A stretch of DNA of 64,000 nucleotides, taken from positions 217,960,373 to 218,024,372 of the forward strand of contig CP136061.1 in the NCBI GenBank assembly GCA_032622095.1, read 5' to 3'. This document shows, in pieces, positions 58,695-64,000 of the stretch. This DNA is from Siphonodentalium dalli (Eukaryota > Mollusca > Scaphopoda > Gadilida > Siphonodentaliidae). Positions within the stretch are counted from its first letter, which is position 1. Every line of letters starts with the position of its first letter. The notes beneath the pieces are model-generated. The model saw only the letters and a list, made by a program, of their open reading frames with translations. It had not been told where the DNA came from and ran no database searches. A program made the translations under genes and the position numbers.

Positions 58695-61000
58695 AGTTAC
58701 CAGGGACGTGGCTAGAGGATTTCCGTTCGGGGGGTGTCCACCTTGGGAAATTTCAGATATTTTACATATTTAACTCCATACAAAAGCACACGGCTACTGA
58801 CAAGAGACCACGACACACCGGGCTTATACCATGGCTGTTCGGCCCGGTGTGAGAACATTTTTTAATTTGAACAAGAAAATCTCAAATCCTAGCATCTAGA
58901 CTGGCCTCAACTGAAGCTTTCCTATAGTGTTGGAAATTTCAAACCTCATACTCCCCCTCAGGTTGGAAATTGTCCAACTGATGACCATTTCAGTCCACAA
59001 ATTTGACCAATTATAGTAAAATATTGTTAAACTTATTAGCATTTTTGTATTGGCCACGGGGGAGAGACAATGACACACCGGACCGACCATGATTCGGCCC
59101 GGTGTGCGAAAATTTTGTAATCTGAACAAGAAAATCGCAAAATCCTAGCATCTAGACTAGCCTCAAGCCCTCCTAGAGTTGGAATTTTCCAACCTGACAC
59201 TCCACTTAGGTTGGAAATTTTACAACTGATGACAATTCCAATGACAATGTTGACCAAATGAATGACAATATTGTTTTCTTAAATTAACTAGCAGTTTTTG
59301 ACTGGCCATGGCGGAGGGACCAGGACACAAGCTTTCCAAGTGTTGGAAATTTCCAACCTGTCATGCACCCCCTGAGGTTGGAAAAATTCCAACTGATGAC
59401 CATTTCAGTCGAAAATATTTACCAAAAATAAGAAAATATGCAAATATTGGTCCAAAAACAATTAATTCCCCCCAAGAAATTGTTTGAAAATCAAACTACA
59501 AAAACATTTTCAACCTACTGTTGGTGTGAAATTTCCAACCTATGTATTGGCAGGTATGAAATATCCAACAGTTGAAAAAAAAACCCTGTCGCCACGTCTC
59601 TGCAAGTTACACGTACGTGTGGCTGAACCTCGATATTTATTCGTTGAGACCCATGTCAAAAATTCAAACCAGGTATATCCGTTAATAACCAAAATTCGGA
59701 CCCAACTCGGTGATTCTGTAATTTTAAGCCCAGGGATACTTCCACTCTCAAAGCTCCATCCAACTCGAAATCAGAGAATATAGCATAGAACAATATAATG
59801 AAACTTTGCGTTTTAGCCTATTTTAACCCGATAACTGTCCTGCTTACTCGGGAAATTCGAGAAACAAAAGTGTGGGGTTAGGGATGTGGCTAGAGGGGGG
59901 GGCGGTGTGGGGGGGGGGGGTGTCTCACCCCCAACAGAGAGCTATATTTTCAATAGTTGGAAATTTCATACCTGCCACAACGAAATTTCACACCAACAAT
60001 AGGTTGAAAATGTTCTTGTAGTTTGTTTACAAAACAATTTATTGGGGGGAATTTATTGTTTTTCGACCAATATTCGCATATGTTCCTATTTTTTGTCAAA
60101 AATGTTGACAGAAATGGTCATCAGTTGGAAATTTTCCAACCTTAGGGGGGTGACAGGTTGGAAATTTCTAACACTTGGAAAGCTTGTGTCCTGGTCCCTC
60201 TCCCGTGGCCAGTCAAAAACTTCTAGTTAATTTAAGAAAACAATATTGTCATACAATTGGTCAACATTGTCATTGGAATTGTCATCAGTTTTCCAACTTA
60301 AGTGGGGGTGTAGTGTTTGAAATTTCCAACAGTAGGAAGGCTTGAGGCTAGTCTAGATGTTAGGATTTTGCGATTTTCTTGTTCAGATTAAAAAAATTTC
60401 GCACACCGGGCCGAACCATGGTAGGCCCCGTGTGTCATTGCCCCATCCACATGGCCAATACAAAACTGCTAATTAGTTTAGCAAAACAATATTTTACTAC
60501 ATTTAGTCAAACTTGTAGACATAAATGGTCATCAGTTGAAGAATTTTCCAACCTGAGGGGGAGCATGAGGTTTGAAATTTCCAACACTAGGAAAGCTTCA
60601 GTTGAGGCCAGTCTAGATGCTAGGATTTGCGATTTTCTTGTATAGTTTTCAAAATTTTCTCACACCGGGCCGAACAACCATGGTCGGCCCGGTGTTTCCT
60701 GGTCTGTTGTCGATAGCTGTGTGCATTTGTCTGGAATTAGACCACTAGCTGTTTTTTTGGGGGGGCAATTTTCAGGTTAAATATCTTAATGTTCTCATAC
60801 CGGGAACATAGCAGCATGGCTTATGAATATATAGGAAATTAGGCCTGAGCATGAGGTACAAGGGGGGGGGGGTGCAAATGGAATTATGCAAAAAGTTGTG
60901 TTGGTGTGATTCCGACTCAAGGGGTGGGGGTGCAGTTGGAATTTCCCAAGGTGGACACCCCCCCCCAACGGAGACCCTCTCGCCACATCCCTGTGTGGGG
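58695..61000. mobile_element. 2.3 kb foldback element with GTTGGAAATTTCCAAC repeats
   Basis: The left end (AGGGACGTGGCTAGAGG, TCCGTTCGGGGGGTGTCCACC) pairs with the right end (GGTGGACACCCCCCCCCAACGGAGA, CTCTCGCCACATCCCT). Arms stay alignable to a centre near 59840, including CACACCGGGC...TCGGCCCGGTGTGAGAA and TAGCATCTAGACTGGCCTCAA blocks that also repeat within each arm. Short palindromes of the GTTGGAAATTTCCAAC type recur many times. No transposase. Confidence 0.8.
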
Positions 61001-62114
61001 TGCAAAATGAGTCCAGAGATTGATTATATCAAGCAGAAATCTCAGCTCTGTTGTCACATTTTATATGAACACATTCTGGCGGTATTATACCAGCGAAGTA
61101 TGGAAATACGAAATCCATTTACAGGATTAAGGATACAATGAATTGGAAGTTAGCTTCTTCTGCCATAGGGAAGCTGTAGAATTAATTAACTTTCACCAGA
61201 TAAGTATCCTTGTATTATGTATATAATTAAGTACATAATAAGCTCTATCGATTAACACGAGAAAGCGCGGATACTCTGGCTTTTCGGCCATTGATTTGTA
61301 TTTTAGAAAAAGAAGAACGAATCTCTTGAATCGGGATGATAATTGATTTGGAGATTACGACTCAGTTGTCTGTTGGCGGAAATAAAAGATCGACGCATGA
61401 GCAGAGAGACCAAGACGAGGTTATGTTTGAAGCATCGGGCGCGGTTCATACACCGAAGTATCCACCGTTGCTGTCTGCGGACGTCACAGGACGTTAATTC
61501 ATATATTCGGGTAAGCTTTCGAACATTGCTATCATTTACTAATATATATTGAACTTGATTACATTTGCGTTCGACCAGGTGGTGGGGAGGGGGAATACAA
61601 AATTTGCAGGAAGCTATACCGGGGTGGGTGGGTGGTCTGAGAGGCAAAAAAACAACGCATTTTTTACAATCATGCAATATTTTTACTAAATACCTTTGAG
61701 CTCATATTTGTATCAGTTTAAAACATATTATAACTTCAAAAACACCTTATTTATGTTACTGGGACCTCGTATGGGCCTCAGTGGAGGTGACATTAAGCTG
61801 GCATGTTGCATATGGGACGGTCAGGTGGAAACTACCTTCCCGACACCCTTCGGATAGACGCTTCGTGAAAAGTTGAACTGAAATATATAAACTTGTCCTC
61901 ATGTAACTGAGACATTTAAGCCTAGATCCTTCTGTGCATGAAAAAAGAGCGAGCAACTGTCTCATACATTAATGTGACTATCAATGGCTAGAAAATAACT
62001 GTCGTTAGCGCATCAAGCTAATCATAAATTATCTGTTTATTAAGTCAGACGATCGGTTTCTCTCACATCATCTAAAGTATCCAAGTCTGGCATAGTGACT
62101 GCTTGTCATTCAGT
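61001..62114. other. No gene recognised
   Basis: The minus-strand ORF at 61303-61677 (124 codons) and others lack motifs. No repeat partner was seen in the window. Confidence 0.45.
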
Positions 62115-62542
62115 ACAATAAAACCATAATCAGAAATGGTAACGCCCTCAAGATCATATTATTAGCCATAAATATAAATTATAATATAAAATATATTGGT
62201 TACATAAATGCACCGCCTCAGAATTCCGTTAAAACAACTAATCCTTCAAATTATAAAAAAAAACTACGGCTTATGACTGCAGGTTTCTCATTCACCACAC
62301 CAGAAAGCTTCTAATGCGGATCAAAAATCGGAGGCATTGTGTCCCCCCCCCCCACAAGAGTGCATAGCCCAGCCATTGTTCATACCTAAACATCAAAAGC
62401 AATTAACGCTGTCATAATAGTTACGTGCTGCAACTATAAGACATCCAGCGAATACATACCCCACGAAAACACGAAGTGTGTTGTTCTGCGAGAAATCCCA
62501 TCGCTATAGCTCAATTTTACACTGCCAGATTTGCCTTCCTAC
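62115..62542 (+). repeat. CR1-like mosaic, second copy (left of hAT)
   Basis: 62122-62542 matches 3323-3690 in order, with about 55 bp extra at 62215-62270 (CTCAGAATTCCGTTAAAACA...). It is interrupted at CTTCCTAC by the hAT element and resumes at 63888. Confidence 0.85.
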
Positions 62543-63887
62543 CAGTGTACACGCTGGACCGAAAAAAACTTTAGCCAAAAGTTTAGCCAAATGAAAATTT
62601 TATTAGCCAAATGAAAAAAAATTTAGCCAAATGTTTTTTGGCCAAATTAAAAAAAACTTTGGCCAAATTAAATCATCATTTTCTGGTCGGTTCACAATTG
62701 ATGACAAAAACGTAAAATCTAACAGACACAGGTAAAATACACAATAATTTAAATAATTTTTATGAACTAGAAGTATTTTTATATATATCATTTATTAAAA
62801 ATTTATTAATCTTTATGTGAAAGAGTGATTTGGGGGGGGGGGGGGGTAACCCGGGATTGTCCTTCTTAATGTTATTATTTTTTTGTTTTATATAAATATT
62901 TTTTTTTAAATCATTAAATATTTATCCTTGCGAAAATATCTAAGTGACATCTGGAAACTAATAACTTAATATTGTTACGCCATTATCAAATTACAATCTG
63001 TCATAAAAGCATGCATATTATTTTGACTGTATCGGTATTGACGACAAATAGCCACAAAATATCTGTCGTGATTCACATTTGGCTGATTAAGCTATTGTCA
63101 TACACTTGGTGCTCATAAACCTCGACCGTCATAAATACAATGTCATCATAAACATGCATTGTGCGGGAATCCCGTGAGTGACCAGACAGACAATGGGGGA
63201 TTACGGGATTAAATGTAAAATAATAACCTTTTGCTGTTTCGTGCAGAGTGACGTAATCTTTCTCCAGATTAAAACAGCCTGTTACGAACAAATTGCTTAT
63301 ATACCAGCGTCAATGCACACTTTACAAAATATTGCTTTCTTCACATTGTCATGATTCAACCACGGTCGGTTTAATGTCCATGCGTCTTTGAATGTCCGTC
63401 TTGTGAAAACTAAAGATGATTGCATATCACTTTGTGATCGCTTGGTTGATAGAGTTGTCGATCGGGTTTCCCTTTGTACTGTCCGCGATCGGGTTTCCCT
63501 TTGTACAGTCTGCAATATATTCCCACTTACGATATTTTCGGACTAGATCGTTCATATCACAGAATTGAAAACCCACTTGCCAAAATTTATGTTAGATTTG
63601 GAATAAAAATATGTTTACTGTACACTAATTGCTAAAGCTTACCTTTTGCTGTTACGGAACGATATTTCATAAGTACGAAAATAATTAAATACTTTCGTCA
63701 CCTAACTTCGTCTTGAATGACGATCTATTGAGCGCTTTTATTAATTAGCTTTCTGACTCCATGCTTTCAGTCTCCATTTGGGGTAAAAAAAAATTTAGCC
63801 AAAAGTTTAGCCAAATGAAATTTTTATTAGCCAAATTCGAAAAACATTAGCCATTGGCTAATTTGGCTACCGACAGCGTGAACACTG
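62543..63887 (-). mobile_element. hAT element, 1,345 bp, 8 bp target duplication
   Basis: Ends CAGTGTACACGCTG and CAGCGTGAACACTG are inverted. CTTCCTAC flanks both sides (62535-62542 and 63888-63895) and is single in the uninterrupted paralogue near 3682. An 8 bp duplication with CAGTGTT-type termini is diagnostic for hAT. Subterminal TTTAGCCAAA(A/T)G units repeat in both ends. The minus strand retains part of a transposase N terminus, so this is an internally deleted derivative. Confidence 0.92.
63073..63515 (-). pseudogene. hAT transposase N-terminal fragment (TTF/BED-like zinc finger)
   Basis: The minus strand reads FKDAWTLNRPWLNHDNVKK, AIFCKVCIDAGI, and after a small frameshift NLFVTGCFNLEKDYVTLHE. 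W..E..WL.YD....MFC..C...G..N.FV.G..N.R...L..H is the N-terminal zinc-binding region of the ZNF862/KRBA2-like hAT transposase group (C-x2-C plus C/H). The ORF then loses similarity; the dimerisation and catalytic regions are missing. Inside the 1.3 kb hAT element, so it is its own decayed gene. Confidence 0.7.
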
Positions 63888-64000
63888 CTTCCTACAATAT
63901 CCTAAAACAATAAAGCTTCTCAAATCATCGGCATAGTCACCAGAACTTTCACGAACTTGGACATCGACACTTTCTAATCGCTCTACATAAGCATGGTCAG
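63888..64000 (+). pseudogene. CR1/L2-like reverse-transcriptase relic, right of hAT
   Basis: Continues the copy at 62115-62542. TTCACGAACTTGGACATCGAC and CGCTCTACATAAGCATGGTCAG match 3750-3794 and run off the window edge. Confidence 0.8.

Overview
The window looks like metazoan nuclear DNA that is AT-rich and dominated by transposable elements. It is most likely from a marine invertebrate. The reasons are a C2H2 zinc-finger gene, decayed zinc-finger arrays, non-LTR, DIRS-type and hAT remnants, many foldback elements, GT/AT microsatellites, and at least ten occurrences of the palindromic core AGGCCTA, a word I associate with marine deuterostomes. I cannot name a species. No rRNA, tRNA, CRISPR array or prokaryotic gene was seen.

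Layout. 1-1.2 kb: Helitron-like ends around a 124-130 bp tandem repeat. 1.7-9.3 kb: a repeat mosaic with a 1 kb TTAA-flanked foldback and a CR1/L2-like reverse-transcriptase relic split by a 5 kb foldback. 10.8-11.6 kb: zinc-finger relic. 12.4-16.6 kb: a 3.6 kb foldback with a 160 bp tandem core. 16.7-19.1 kb: the only gene that looks functional, a minus-strand zinc-finger protein (664-residue ORF plus a 127-residue upstream ORF that overlaps it in another frame). 19.6-33 kb: MITEs, satellite-like repeats and hairpins. 33.4-35.2 kb: a 1.8 kb inverted-repeat element. 37.8-39.9 kb: a second copy of the 1.7-3.3 kb mosaic carrying different insertions, so each copy supplies empty sites for the other. 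40.0-45.2 kb: two TTAA elements abutting at one site, the second made of three cores separated by two 839 bp spacers (period exactly 1,485 bp). 45.8-53.1 kb: a minus-strand DIRS/Ngaro-type tyrosine-recombinase retrotransposon with split direct repeats, itself invaded by a plus-strand non-LTR retrotransposon. 53.4-56.2 kb: a zinc-finger pseudogene with a 69/54 bp minisatellite encoding fingers without their cysteine pair. 56.2-61.0 kb: more foldbacks. 62.1-64.0 kb: another copy of the CR1-like mosaic carrying a hAT element with a perfect 8 bp target duplication.

The protein-coding content is therefore one candidate host gene plus transposon relics. The rest is a record of nested insertions that can largely be ordered from internal paralogous copies. 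All boundaries were read by eye; no alignments or database searches were run.
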